A stretch of DNA of 42,158 nucleotides from a virus: IMG/VR virus record IMGVR_UViG_3300032562_000064, positions 1-42,158 of that record; one strand, written 5' to 3'. The notes under the pieces are model-generated. The model was not told where the DNA came from, ran no database searches, and saw nothing but the letters and a program-made list of their open reading frames with translations. The position numbers and the translations under genes were made by a program. Of the stretch, positions 5,102-13,564 are shown piece by piece (the first letter of the stretch is position 1; each line of letters begins with the position of its first letter).

Positions 5102-5875
5102 ATGAAGGTCGAACTTTCGAAGCCGACGAACGACAACCAGGGGCTGAGCGCCGAGTTTGCTCAGGTGCCGAGCGTATTCCTCCAGACCTATTCGTCCGAA
5201 CTGCTTGATTGGGCGGCAAATTTGACCGACCGCGGCGAGTTCTTAGACCTCACGCTTTGGAACCCTCCGGGCGCGACAATTCTCAGCGTCGGCTATCAGG
5301 GCAAGGTCAGGCTACGCTGCGCGGTCGCTGTCGGTCAAACGACGAAGGCTGTCCTGCTGCGGATCACGCCGGCCGACGAAGAAGACGTCGCCAAGGTGAG
5401 GAAGCATTGCGAAGACCTCCCGTCGATCATGCGCGCGCATCAGGTGGCGGCTGAGGCGTCCCGCGGCAAAGCCCGCGGCGCGGTCAAGGCGGTGTTCGAC
5501 CTGCCGGATTACTTCGTCGAGCGCTACGGCTTCGAACTGCGCGAGTGGGGCCGCAACATGAAGTCGATCGGGATGGTGAAGACGATCGTGCTGCGCGAAG
5601 GAACGCTTTCAGACCTGTCGCCGGACCCGGAGATCGGCGCCGTGCTCAAAGGTGTGAAGCTGCAAGCGAAGCCCGATCGACACGCGGGCGACGAGCTCTC
5701 GTTGCTGATTTCGCCGGCAACCGAAATGGACAAGCAGACGATTCTCAAGCACGTCGAGAAGATGCAGCGCATCGGCATTCCTGCGCGCGCCCAACTCGTC
5801 GAGCCGCCACGGCCGGGCATCCCGACCATACCCAACATCATCGGCGCCGCCGCGCCTGCGGATGGCGATGTCTGA
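5102..5875 (+). CDS. Hypothetical protein with internal duplication, 257 aa
   Basis: The start at ATG 5102 is favoured by AAGGGGGAAGTG directly upstream; an ATG at 5066 has no such signal. Function not recognised. The protein is built of two similar halves. Residues about 22-105 (VPSVFLQTYSSELLDWA … LLRITPADEEDVAKVRKHCED) and about 134-220 (LPDYFVERYGFELREWG … LLISPATEMDKQTILKHVEK) share hydrophobic spacing, the L.W pair, the (L/I)xIxPAxExD motif and the final KH.E. It ends in a Pro-rich tail. Its stop overlaps the terminase start by one base, so it may assist packaging. Confidence 0.75.
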   Translation: MKVELSKPTNDNQGLSAEFAQVPSVFLQTYSSELLDWAANLTDRGEFLDLTLWNPPGATILSVGYQGKVRLRCAVAVGQTTKAVLLRITPADEEDVAKVRKHCEDLPSIMRAHQVAAEASRGKARGAVKAVFDLPDYFVERYGFELREWGRNMKSIGMVKTIVLREGTLSDLSPDPEIGAVLKGVKLQAKPDRHAGDELSLLISPATEMDKQTILKHVEKMQRIGIPARAQLVEPPRPGIPTIPNIIGAAAPADGDV

Positions 5876-7398
5876 TGGGCGTCTTCAAGATCGCGGCCGG
5901 GACGCAACTGGCGAAGTTCCTCGTCTCGAATAACCCCGTCGACATGATCTTCGGCCCGCTTGGCTCAGCCAAGACGCGGACGATGTGTTTGCGCGTCGGC
6001 CGGCACGCCCAAGAGCAAGACCCGTCGCCGATCGACGGCAAGCGCTACACACGCTTTGCGATGGTCAGAAATTCCATGCCGATGCTCAAGCGCTCGACGC
6101 TGCGCACTTGGCGCGAGACGTATCCAGAAGACCAATATGGTCGCGTCACCGAGGGCGCGACCATGAATCACAAGCTCGCCTATTCGTGGCCCGGCGGCGA
6201 TGTGCGGTGCGAAGTCGACTTCATTTCGCTCGACAAAGACGATGATGTGAAGAAGCTGCGCTCGACCGAATACACGGGCGTCTGCTTCAACGAATTGCCC
6301 TATGTCGAAAAGCTCCTGTTCGATGAGGCCGACTCGCGCTTGCGCTACCCGCCGAAAGAGCATTGTGCGGTGCAGCCAAATGGGCAAAAAGACCCGAAGT
6401 GGCGCGGGCTTCTCGCTGACGGCAACGCTCCCGATGAAGACCACTGGCTCGCCACGATGGCCTATGGGCTCGACCCTCCGGGCGGCCTAACCCAAGCCGA
6501 CCTCGACCTTTTGAAGTGGCCGAAGGAGTGGGGGCTGTTCATGCAGCCGGCAGCGCTGATCGAAGTGCTCGACCAACGCGGCAATGTGATCGATTACACG
6601 GTCAACCCGCGCGCCGAGAACTTGGAGAACCTGCCGAGCGACTATTACGACCGGCAGTTGCGTGGCAAGTCGCGCGCCTGGATCGACTCGCGCCTCATGA
6701 ACCGCGTCGCGCTTGTCGTCGAGGGCCAGCCGGTGTGGCCGATGTTCAATCGCGAGTTCCACGTCTCGAGGGAGCCATTGAAGCCCGTTCCCGGTCACGA
6801 AGTGCTCGTCGCGCTCGACTTCGGGCGCGTCTATCCCGCCGCGCTGTTCGGCCAAGAGGTCAACGGCCGGCTGTTCGTCCAGTTTGAAATCCTGGGCTTC
6901 AACGAGCCGGCGAGCGCCTTCGCCCCGCGCGTGCAGCGCTTCCTCACGCAGAACTATCCGGGCTACAGCGTCCGCTTCGTCGGCGACCCCAAGGGGCGCG
7001 ACAAGGGCCAGCAGACCGAGCAGTCGAGCTACGATATCTTCGCCGCCCACGGCATGCCGGTGCGGCCGGCGCCGGTGAAGATGAACGACATCGCAACGCG
7101 CACCGAAGCCGTCGCCTTCGCACTCAACGACAACCCGGCTGGCGTGCCGCGCATGCAGATTTCGCCGGCCTGCCGAACGCTTGTCGTCGGCTGCGTCGGC
7201 CGCTACCACCTTGAGCGCGAGGAAACGGGCGAGCTAAAGCCTAAGAAGGACAAATACTCCAACCTGTGCGACTCGCTGCAATATTTTGTCCTCGACCGCG
7301 GCGACGGCCGCCGGATGATCGGACTCACGCCGACCGGGATCATCATGCCCATCAAGGTCGCAAAAGGACGGCGGACGATGCGCCGCATTGTCGGCTGA
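5875..7398 (+). CDS. terL: Terminase large subunit, 507 aa
   Basis: The ATPase half has a Walker A motif GPLGSAKT at residues 27-34 and a Walker B region EYTGVCFNE ending in Glu140. The nuclease half has LVALDFGR with Asp315, VGDPKGRD with Asp371 and SNLCDSLQY with Asp466, the expected three acidic residues of the RNase H-like nuclease. The protein packages DNA into the procapsid and cuts concatemers. The length is normal for podovirus terminases. The start overlaps the preceding stop (TGATG), giving translational coupling. Confidence 0.95.
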   Translation: MGVFKIAAGTQLAKFLVSNNPVDMIFGPLGSAKTRTMCLRVGRHAQEQDPSPIDGKRYTRFAMVRNSMPMLKRSTLRTWRETYPEDQYGRVTEGATMNHKLAYSWPGGDVRCEVDFISLDKDDDVKKLRSTEYTGVCFNELPYVEKLLFDEADSRLRYPPKEHCAVQPNGQKDPKWRGLLADGNAPDEDHWLATMAYGLDPPGGLTQADLDLLKWPKEWGLFMQPAALIEVLDQRGNVIDYTVNPRAENLENLPSDYYDRQLRGKSRAWIDSRLMNRVALVVEGQPVWPMFNREFHVSREPLKPVPGHEVLVALDFGRVYPAALFGQEVNGRLFVQFEILGFNEPASAFAPRVQRFLTQNYPGYSVRFVGDPKGRDKGQQTEQSSYDIFAAHGMPVRPAPVKMNDIATRTEAVAFALNDNPAGVPRMQISPACRTLVVGCVGRYHLEREETGELKPKKDKYSNLCDSLQYFVLDRGDGRRMIGLTPTGIIMPIKVAKGRRTMRRIVG

Positions 7399-7868
7399 CC
7401 CCGCGCGTCATCATCCCCGCCGTCGAGCCGAAGGATTGGTTCGTCGTCTTCCACCGATCGGCCTCGACACGATGGCTCGACGCGCTGGCGATGGGCCACT
7501 TCAAGCACGTCAGCGCCTTCGTCTACGTCCCTGAATTTGATGTCTGGCAGTTTTTCGACGCCGAATACAGCGGCTTCCGCAATATCATCGCGACCCACGA
7601 GGCGGCTCGAAAACAGATCGGGCACTATGTCGAATGCGGTTGCGAGATCGTGAAATTCAGCCGCACCGGCGCGAAAATGGGGGCTTCGTCGCGCGCCGGG
7701 TTCTATTGCGTGACCGCCGTCAAGCACCTGCTAGGCGTGCGCGGAAGGGCATTGCGACCCGATGGGCTTTACCGTTTGCTCCTCGCCAACGGAGGCCAAC
7801 TCGTTAATGACGCCGCAAGCTCCAGTCGATCCGATGTTGGCGCAGGAACAGGCGCAGGCGCAGAATAG
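7395..7868 (+). CDS. Conserved phage protein downstream of terminase, about 157 aa, start unclear
   Basis: The clear protein starts near DWFVVFHRSASTRWLD and continues through AMGHFKHVSAF, a Cys-rich middle and VTAVKHLLGVRG, then LRPDGLYRLLLANGG. Small proteins of this look commonly follow terminases in podoviruses; the role is unknown. There is no ATG, GTG or TTG between the terminase stop and this segment. The options are CTG at 7395, overlapping the terminase stop, or GTG at 7266, which would overlap the terminase by 133 bases. I give the CTG coordinate as a placeholder. The 3' end overlaps the next gene by 62 bases. Confidence 0.7.
   Translation: MTPRVIIPAVEPKDWFVVFHRSASTRWLDALAMGHFKHVSAFVYVPEFDVWQFFDAEYSGFRNIIATHEAARKQIGHYVECGCEIVKFSRTGAKMGASSRAGFYCVTAVKHLLGVRGRALRPDGLYRLLLANGGQLVNDAASSSRSDVGAGTGAGAE
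7746..7755 (+). promoter_or_regulatory. AGGGCATTGC motif, instance 2 (within a gene)
   Basis: It lies 61 bases before the ATG at 7807 and is read there as codons AGG GCA TTG (Arg-Ala-Leu), uncommon choices in this GC-rich genome. Confidence 0.55.
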
Positions 7869-8013
7869 CCTCGCCAATGCGATGCAGACGCAGACCCAGG
7901 GCGATATGTCGTCGCTGATGGCGCGTTATGGCACGCAACTGTCGATGGCCGGCGCGAAGACGGGCCCGCTTGTCTCCAGCGCTACGGGCGCAATTCTTCC
8001 CGGCAAGGTCTGA
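7807..8013 (+). CDS. Hypothetical virion-region protein, 68 aa
   Basis: ATG at 7807 follows GGAGGC with good spacing, and the upstream in-frame residues do not look like protein. The sequence is Gln/Ala/Met-rich (PMLAQEQAQAQNSLANAMQ…), then GDMSSLMARYGTQLSMAGAKTG. It is probably helical. It lies three bases before the portal gene. The function is unknown, but the position suggests a head or packaging accessory protein. Confidence 0.65.
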   Translation: MTPQAPVDPMLAQEQAQAQNSLANAMQTQTQGDMSSLMARYGTQLSMAGAKTGPLVSSATGAILPGKV

Positions 8014-8016
8014 GCG

Positions 8017-9630
8017 ATGGCAAAGAAGCCCACACCCAGCCGGAAGCGTGAGCCGACAGATCTGGAAAAGGACGCCGTTGCGCGCCTCGCCGCGGCGCGG
8101 ACCTGGAAGTCGTACATCGAGCTTGACGTGAAGGAGTGCTATTTCCTCGCCACGCCCAATCGCCAGCGCCAGATCAGTTCGATGACGTCGCCAAGCCAAG
8201 CCCGGATGCTCGACGCGCCCGAATTGAACACGGACGAAGCATTCATCATCGTCGAGGACTTCGTCACGGCAGTCATCACGGCGTTCATGCCCGAGGCGGA
8301 AATCTGGTGCGAGCGCGGGCCCGGCATGTTCCTGCCCGGCGGCCGTGATGGCCCGATCTGGAATCAGATTAAGGACCAGATCAAGGAAGACGACAACAAA
8401 ATCTTCGAGGCGATCAAAGGCTCGAATTTCTATGCCGAGTTGCCAAAAGCCTACAACCCGGACTTGGCGATAGGGACCGCCGCGGTTTGGATTGAGCCGC
8501 CGCACCCAGGCGGGGCCATCGTGACGACGGCGATCCCGCTCCGCGAGCTTGAGATCGACCTCGGGCCTGATGGCAAGATCGACTATCGCGCTGCGGTGCG
8601 CTTCACGCGCAACCATTATATCCAGCATCTTGTCGGCGAGGCCGTGTGGGCCAAGGTTCCGCAGGAGATCAAAGACGCCTGCAAGGACAAGGCAAGCGAC
8701 CGAACGCAGATCATTTGGGCGTTCTGGCGGGATTGGGAAGATCATTCCGATACCGTCTGGCAGCACGTCATTATGATCGACAACCAGATCATCCACGAGG
8801 AGAAGCTGACAGGTGAAGGTTCCTGCCCGCTGATCCCCCATCGCTTTGGCGCCACGGCTGACTGGCCGCACGGCGTCGGGCCGCTCATCAAGAGTCTGCC
8901 CAGCTTTCGGCAGATCGACGAACTCGAATACATGCGGACCAATCACGCCGCGCTGTCGATCAACCCGCCAATCACCTATCCCGACGACTCGTTTGCCGCC
9001 GTCGAGCAGGGCGTCGAAGAAGGCATGGCCTATCCGATCCGGCCGGGCAGCGAGGGCGCCGTGAAGGCGATTTATACCGTCCCGCCGCCCGAGGTCGCAA
9101 ACTATCAGTACACGGAGAAGTTGAAGAAACTGCGCAAGCTGTCGTTTGTCGACTATCCCGAGCAGACTGGCGACACCCCGCCGACGCTCGGGCAATGGCT
9201 TGACGAAATGGCGCGCGCGCAGCGACGTCTCGGCACGCCCGGCTTGCCCTATTGGAATGAGGGTCCGGCCGAAATCTTCCTCCGGTTCAAGTGGCTCCTT
9301 GAGCGCAAGGGCGTCATTCGACCCGTGCAGGTCGACGGGCGCGCGATCTCGACCATGCCGCGCAACCCTGCGCAGGCCGCGGCCGAGCAGCAAGAAGTCG
9401 GCATGGCGATCAAGGCCGCGCAGTTCCTGTCGACGATGTTTCCCGAGGAATGGAAAATGTACATCGACGGCCAGAAGTCGATGCAGGACATCCTCGCCAA
9501 GATGCGCGTTACACTGTTCAAGTTCCGCAGCCAGGATCAGATCAAGGCGGCGGTCGCATCGATCTCGCAACTCGTAGGCGCTCGTCATGCCGGCGGCGTT
9601 CCAGATCAGACGCCTGGTCCGAGCGCATGA
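8017..9630 (+). CDS. Portal (head-tail connector) protein, 537 aa
   Basis: The size, position two genes after the terminase and overall pattern match podovirus head-to-tail connectors. There is a basic N-terminus (KKPTPSRKREP), EAFIIVEDFVTAVITAFMP early, a central region with LGPDGKIDYRAAVRFTRNHY, LIPHRFGATADWPHGVGP and LPSFRQIDELEYMRTNHAALS, and a long C-terminal helical part. The portal forms the dodecameric ring at one vertex through which DNA enters and leaves. Its stop overlaps the next start (ATGA). Confidence 0.9.
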   Translation: MAKKPTPSRKREPTDLEKDAVARLAAARTWKSYIELDVKECYFLATPNRQRQISSMTSPSQARMLDAPELNTDEAFIIVEDFVTAVITAFMPEAEIWCERGPGMFLPGGRDGPIWNQIKDQIKEDDNKIFEAIKGSNFYAELPKAYNPDLAIGTAAVWIEPPHPGGAIVTTAIPLRELEIDLGPDGKIDYRAAVRFTRNHYIQHLVGEAVWAKVPQEIKDACKDKASDRTQIIWAFWRDWEDHSDTVWQHVIMIDNQIIHEEKLTGEGSCPLIPHRFGATADWPHGVGPLIKSLPSFRQIDELEYMRTNHAALSINPPITYPDDSFAAVEQGVEEGMAYPIRPGSEGAVKAIYTVPPPEVANYQYTEKLKKLRKLSFVDYPEQTGDTPPTLGQWLDEMARAQRRLGTPGLPYWNEGPAEIFLRFKWLLERKGVIRPVQVDGRAISTMPRNPAQAAAEQQEVGMAIKAAQFLSTMFPEEWKMYIDGQKSMQDILAKMRVTLFKFRSQDQIKAAVASISQLVGARHAGGVPDQTPGPSA

Positions 9631-9974
9631 GCCAGGAAGTTTCAGATCAGGATCTGCGGGAAGCGATCGACCGCATCGCTCGAACAGCGGACGGCGGAAT
9701 TCTCTATCTCTATTTGCAAAAGACGCTGTGTGGAGTCGCCTCGGACGACAGCGAGAGGGCATTGCAAGCCGACCACGGTCGCCGCAGGTTCGCTCAGCAA
9801 CTCATGGGACTTATGTCCGAGGGCGTCTCTGTAAATGGTCGATCAGGTTCCGTCACCTTCACCGTCGCCTCCCGCGATCCCCGCCCCGACCGTAAGCCCG
9901 GCGCTCGTCTTGTCGGCCCCGGATCCTTTGTCCCCGGATTCTCAGACCCCGCCCGCGAGCCCCCCGGCAAGTAA
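9627..9974 (+). CDS. Bbp19-like phage protein, 115 aa
   Basis: Starting at ATG 9627, the frame reads SQEVSDQDLREAIDRIARTA, then ILYLYLQKTLCG and FAQQLMGLMSEG, the hallmarks of the small Bbp19-type proteins that sit between portal and scaffold in BPP-1-like podoviruses. Their role is not established to my knowledge. The last 45 or so residues overlap the beginning of the scaffold gene by 140 bases, and the end (Pro/Arg/Gly-rich) looks less conserved, so the useful domain is probably residues 1-70. Confidence 0.75.
   Translation: MSQEVSDQDLREAIDRIARTADGGILYLYLQKTLCGVASDDSERALQADHGRRRFAQQLMGLMSEGVSVNGRSGSVTFTVASRDPRPDRKPGARLVGPGSFVPGFSDPAREPPGK
9756..9768 (+). promoter_or_regulatory. AGGGCATTGCAAG motif, instance 3 (within a gene)
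   Basis: The full 13-base form lies 79 bases before the scaffold ATG at 9835. In the Bbp19-like frame it encodes Arg-Ala-Leu-Gln with codons AGG GCA TTG CAA. Confidence 0.6.
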
Positions 9975-10623
9975 ACGCCCGGCCTACGTCCCCGAGTCGT
10001 TTTGGGACGCGACCAACGGCAAGGTCAAAGATACCGAGTTCGCCGCTCACTACAACGAGTTGCAGACGCGCGTCGCCGCGGATGACTCGCGACGGCTGAC
10101 GATCCCCGCCAAGCCCGAGGATTACGTCGTCGCGCTCCCCAAGGACTTCGCCCTTCCCGACGGCGTCAAGTTCGATCTCGACGCGTCGAATCCGCTTTGG
10201 TCGCAGGGCCAGCAATGGGCAACCAAACACGGTCTGAGCCAGGACGCCTTCGCCGAAGCCATCGCGCTCGTCGCCGGCGACCGCGTCGGCACGCAAGCGC
10301 AGATCACTCAGGCGCGCAACGCAGAAATCGCCAAGCTCGGCGTCAACGGCACGGCGCGCGTCACGGCGATCGAGACCTGGGCCACGGGCGTTCTCGGCAG
10401 CGAGTCCGCGGGCAAGCAGTTTACGTCGCGCTTGTTCACCGCGTCCGACGTCCAGATGGCCGAAGCCCTGATTTCGCGCTTCACCGGCAGCGGCAACTTC
10501 CGCTCTGGCGGACGCGAGCCGCCCGAGGCCGCCGGCAAGATCACCGAGGCGCAATATCAGGCGATGTCGCTTCCGCAGCGCCTCGCCTATGCGCGCGAGC
10601 AGTCCGCCAAGAGGGCGTCATGA
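9835..10623 (+). CDS. Scaffold / capsid assembly protein, 262 aa
   Basis: The N-terminal 50 residues are Pro/Ser/Ala-rich and disordered. A segment with YVPESFWDATNGKVKDTEF and PEDYVVALPKDFALPDG follows, then a helical C-terminal half rich in Ala, Gln and Arg that ends with a basic tail (YAREQSAKRAS). This layout and the position directly upstream of the major capsid gene match phage scaffolding proteins, which guide procapsid assembly and then leave. The unusually long overlap with the previous gene falls in the disordered part. The stop overlaps the next start. Confidence 0.8.
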   Translation: MVDQVPSPSPSPPAIPAPTVSPALVLSAPDPLSPDSQTPPASPPASKRPAYVPESFWDATNGKVKDTEFAAHYNELQTRVAADDSRRLTIPAKPEDYVVALPKDFALPDGVKFDLDASNPLWSQGQQWATKHGLSQDAFAEAIALVAGDRVGTQAQITQARNAEIAKLGVNGTARVTAIETWATGVLGSESAGKQFTSRLFTASDVQMAEALISRFTGSGNFRSGGREPPEAAGKITEAQYQAMSLPQRLAYAREQSAKRAS

Positions 10624-10835
10624 GCGTCTTCACCATTTCGTTCAACGACCCGGCCTTCGACAAGAAGTCGTCGGAAGTCGCCTACATCGCCAAGACTCTC
10701 GACCTCGTCAAGAACGAACTGGTCCGCGCCGGCGGCGCTGTCACGTCGGGGACCATCCTTGGCGTGAACCATCTTGGCGTCGCCAACACGAGTCTCGGCT
10801 CGTGGACCTACACGCCCAGCGCATCCAAGCCCTAA
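10620..10835 (+). CDS. Small head-region protein, 71 aa
   Basis: ATG at 10620 overlaps the scaffold stop (ATGA). The sequence starts MSVFTISFNDPAFDKKSSEV, with a beta-rich C-terminal half (GTILGVNHLGVANTSLGSWT). It lies between scaffold and capsid in the same transcript. The function is not recognised; a minor capsid or decoration role is possible from position only. Confidence 0.7.
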   Translation: MSVFTISFNDPAFDKKSSEVAYIAKTLDLVKNELVRAGGAVTSGTILGVNHLGVANTSLGSWTYTPSASKP

Positions 10836-10853
10836 AGGGGAGAATCCTAAGTC

Positions 10854-11807
10854 ATGGCCGTCTCGAATCTCCTCACGCTGACCGAATACGCCAAGGGCAT
10901 GGCTCCCGAGGACGTCCGCCGTCCCGTAATCGAAATGTTCACGCAATATTCGGACGTCTTCGAGGTCATGCCCTTCGAGGGCTTGAAGGGCTCGAAGTAT
11001 GTCGGCTATCGCGAGGCCGCGCTGCCGCAGCCTGTGTTCCGCGCGATCAACGAAGCGTCCTCGTCCGGCCACGGCACGATTTCGCCGTTCGACGAAGCGA
11101 CCTACATCATCGACCACGACATTGACGTCGATCGCGCGATCCAGGATCGTTTCGGCCCCGAGCGCCGCAACTATGAGGAGCGCATGGGCATCACCGCCTT
11201 CGCGCGTCTCTGGATCGACACGTTCGTCAAGGGCGACCAGTCGGTCAATCCGCGCGTCTTCAACGGCATTCAGGTCCGCGCGCAGCGGTTCGGCCGCCTC
11301 TACAACAACTCGACCGCCAACGGCGGCGCCGCGCTCTCGCTCGCCAACCTCGACCAGATGCTCAACAACCTGTCGCATAAGAGCGGCACGAGCTTTCTGT
11401 TCGTCCCCTTCGTCTCGCTGCCGCTGTGGATTCAGGCCGCTCGCACCACGACCCTGACCGGCTTCGTCATGCAGACCTGGGACGAAACCGGCATGCCGAA
11501 ACTATCCTATGCCGGCCACCGCCTGTTGTTCGGCTATCCGAAGGACGACCAACAGCCGGTGCTCCAGTTCAACGAAGTCCCCAACGGGACCGGAACCGCG
11601 GCGAGCGCGTCGCTCTACGGGCTGACGCTCGGCGAGGGCATGCTGCGCGGCATCTACGTGCGCAACCTGACCCCGGAAGACGTCGGGCTTCTCCAGGACC
11701 GCAAGACCTACCGGACCCATATCTCCTGGGACGTCGGCTTGGTCGACGAGTTCAAATACTGCCTGACGCGCCTGACGTCGTGGACCAACGCGCCGATCGT
11801 CGCCTAA
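10854..11807 (+). CDS. Major capsid protein, 317 aa
   Basis: AAGGGGAG lies upstream of ATG 10854, a strong ribosome binding site suited to high expression. The protein begins SNLLTLTEYAKGMAPEDVRR, has the SDVFEVMPFEGLKGSKYVGYR segment in which conserved phage capsid proteins contact neighbours, then long helical and beta regions, ending SWTNAPIVA. The length and order after scaffold match HK97-fold capsids of BPP-1-like podoviruses (Bbp17 type). It forms the icosahedral shell. Confidence 0.92.
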   Translation: MAVSNLLTLTEYAKGMAPEDVRRPVIEMFTQYSDVFEVMPFEGLKGSKYVGYREAALPQPVFRAINEASSSGHGTISPFDEATYIIDHDIDVDRAIQDRFGPERRNYEERMGITAFARLWIDTFVKGDQSVNPRVFNGIQVRAQRFGRLYNNSTANGGAALSLANLDQMLNNLSHKSGTSFLFVPFVSLPLWIQAARTTTLTGFVMQTWDETGMPKLSYAGHRLLFGYPKDDQQPVLQFNEVPNGTGTAASASLYGLTLGEGMLRGIYVRNLTPEDVGLLQDRKTYRTHISWDVGLVDEFKYCLTRLTSWTNAPIVA

Positions 11808-11831
11808 TCGACTGACCCAAAGGAGGCCCTG

Positions 11832-12383
11832 ATGGGCGACCGGACTTATGTATATGACGCCAGCAATGGCTTGAGCGACGGCGCTGCGGCCATCACGGCG
11901 TCCGGCTACGCGCAGTTCGCTGGCGCAGACGGCGTCATCGATCTTGGCGGCAACCAGAGCGCGACGGTCACGCTCCCGTCGATCGCCAATACGGCCACGC
12001 TTTATCCGCAGCGCGCCCGCATCGACGCCGTGATCCCGATCTGGCTCACGGCGATCAAGACCTCGTCTTCGAATGAGGTCTACAAAATCATGGCGGTGCT
12101 CTCCAACGATCCGAACTTCGCCGCCTACAATATCTCGACGAATCCGTTGGGCGGTGTCGAGATCGGCGGTATGCTCGAGTTCGGCTACGGCGGCTCGAAC
12201 GACGTCCCGAACGGGCTCACCACACCGGCCCCCGCGACGATCGGCGGCGACATGTACGAGTTGCTTCTCTGCACGCAGCAGAACAACATCCACTACCAGT
12301 ACCTGAAACTGTACCTCGTGCTGAGTGGGACGACGCCCTCCATCACCTTCAAGGCGTTCCTCGCCCAACTGATGCAGATATAA
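11832..12383 (+). CDS. Capsid cement/decoration protein, Bbp16-like, 183 aa
   Basis: AAAGGAGG eight bases before ATG 11832 marks strong translation. The protein is beta-rich: GVIDLGGNQSATVTLPSIAN, a long strand-rich core and HYQYLKLYLVLSGTTPSITFKAFL at the end. In BPP-1-like phages the gene just after the major capsid protein encodes a jelly-roll cement protein (Bbp16), and the position, size and strand-rich look agree. It has no signal peptide, unlike the related-looking proteins later in the window. Confidence 0.75.
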   Translation: MGDRTYVYDASNGLSDGAAAITASGYAQFAGADGVIDLGGNQSATVTLPSIANTATLYPQRARIDAVIPIWLTAIKTSSSNEVYKIMAVLSNDPNFAAYNISTNPLGGVEIGGMLEFGYGGSNDVPNGLTTPAPATIGGDMYELLLCTQQNNIHYQYLKLYLVLSGTTPSITFKAFLAQLMQI

Positions 12384-12387
12384 TCCA

Positions 12388-12951
12388 ATGGCCGACATTC
12401 GCGTTTCCGAATACACCAAGATCAGCGGCGTCGAGCGTGGATCGCTCGTCGACGGCATGGCCGACCGCGAAGCGTCGATGGTCTATCTGTGGGACGCCGG
12501 CCCCACGGCCCCGACTCAGCCCAAGCGGCCGATCCCGCCGCGCGGCAAGGAAGGCGAGCCCGAGTACGATCTCGCCGTCATCGACTTCCGAGAGGCGCTG
12601 TCCGTCTATGAAGCCGAACTCAAGGCGTTCTCTGCGCGCAAAGCTGAGTACGCCCGCTGGGAAGCTCAAGTCGGCGGCGCCGAAGAAATCAAGATGTGGT
12701 CGGTCGACGCGCGCGACGCGCTTGACCGCGACAGCCTCGCCGTCAAGGAAAAGCGCCAGTCGAGCCGTCGTTACTTCATTTCGGCGCGCACTCGTGGCTT
12801 TGGCTCGCTCCCGAATGGCGGCCTTCCCGACAACATGAAGCCCGGCGCGCGGCACTTCGCCAACCTGGAACGTGAGCGCGATGGGGATTCCGATCTCGCC
12901 GCGGCCCGCCGCGCCGATCCCGTCTTTGGCGCTCAGGAGACCCGAGCATGA
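12388..12951 (+). CDS. Hypothetical head-tail region protein, 187 aa
   Basis: It begins MADIRVSEYTKISGVERGS, with a Pro-rich stretch (GPTAPTQPKRPIPPRG), then a helical charged core (REALSVYEAELKAFSARKAEYARWEAQ) that may be a coiled coil, and DARDALDRDSLAVKEKRQSSR. The stop codon overlaps the next gene's ATG. Conserved position after the cement gene suggests a structural or assembly role, but I recognise no family. Confidence 0.7.
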   Translation: MADIRVSEYTKISGVERGSLVDGMADREASMVYLWDAGPTAPTQPKRPIPPRGKEGEPEYDLAVIDFREALSVYEAELKAFSARKAEYARWEAQVGGAEEIKMWSVDARDALDRDSLAVKEKRQSSRRYFISARTRGFGSLPNGGLPDNMKPGARHFANLERERDGDSDLAAARRADPVFGAQETRA

Positions 12952-13541
12952 GACTCAAGCATCGAATTCTTGCCGCCCTCGCCGGGCTCGCGCTCATCGT
13001 CGGCCTTGCCGCGCCTGCCGCCGCCGGTCAGATGCTTTGCCGTCCGCAGGCCGCCGGCGTCGGCCCGCTTGCCGCCACGATCGGCGGAACGAGCTCTTCG
13101 GTCCCGTCCGGCACACTCTATGTCTTGAACGGCGACGGCTGCGCGATGATCGCGGGCGCCGACACCGGCTACTTCAAGTCCCAGGGCTGGTATCTCGGCG
13201 CGAACCTGTTCTCGGTCCCGTTCGGCCCGTTCACGGCGCAGTCGACCGCGACGAACTCGCCGCTGTTGCCGGCAGGTGCGTCCATCATCAGTATCCAAGT
13301 GACGGAGACGGCCGGTCAGATCGTTACCGGCGGCCTTGACGTCGGTGTCGCCGGATCGTCGGACGCCACGATCGCCTCGGCAGTCGCGGTCGGCGCCAGC
13401 GCCACGGTCGGCATTACGCCGCTGAGCGGCTACGTCATCGCGTCCACCGGCGTCCGCGTCTACTTCAACGCGCACACCAACTGGTCGGATGCGGCGTCGG
13501 TCAAAGGCACAATCTTCTACTCGCTGACCTCGCCCTACTGA
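12948..13541 (+). CDS. Secreted-type virion-region protein with Sec signal peptide, 197 aa
   Basis: Residues 1-27 are a textbook signal peptide: a basic start (MRLKHR), a hydrophobic core (ILAALAGLALIVGLA) and an APAAAG cleavage region. The mature part is beta-rich with many Gly, Ala, Thr and Val residues (ASIISIQVTETAGQIVTGGL; CRPQ and DGCAMI could form a disulfide). It sits inside the capsid/tail assembly transcript, where exported proteins are not expected. It may be a surface-exposed fiber or decoration protein, or act in the envelope of the lysing host. A hairpin follows the stop. Confidence 0.75.
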   Translation: MRLKHRILAALAGLALIVGLAAPAAAGQMLCRPQAAGVGPLAATIGGTSSSVPSGTLYVLNGDGCAMIAGADTGYFKSQGWYLGANLFSVPFGPFTAQSTATNSPLLPAGASIISIQVTETAGQIVTGGLDVGVAGSSDATIASAVAVGASATVGITPLSGYVIASTGVRVYFNAHTNWSDAASVKGTIFYSLTSPY

Positions 13542-13564
13542 TTTTCTGACGACCAAGAAAGCGT

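Noticed and set aside
7804-9762. 652-aa minus-strand ORF across the portal gene
   Set aside because: It is an antisense shadow of the portal, Arg/Asp/Leu-rich without any domain, produced by strong third-position GC bias. The same holds for 4198-4782, 12933-14531 and 18379-20289.
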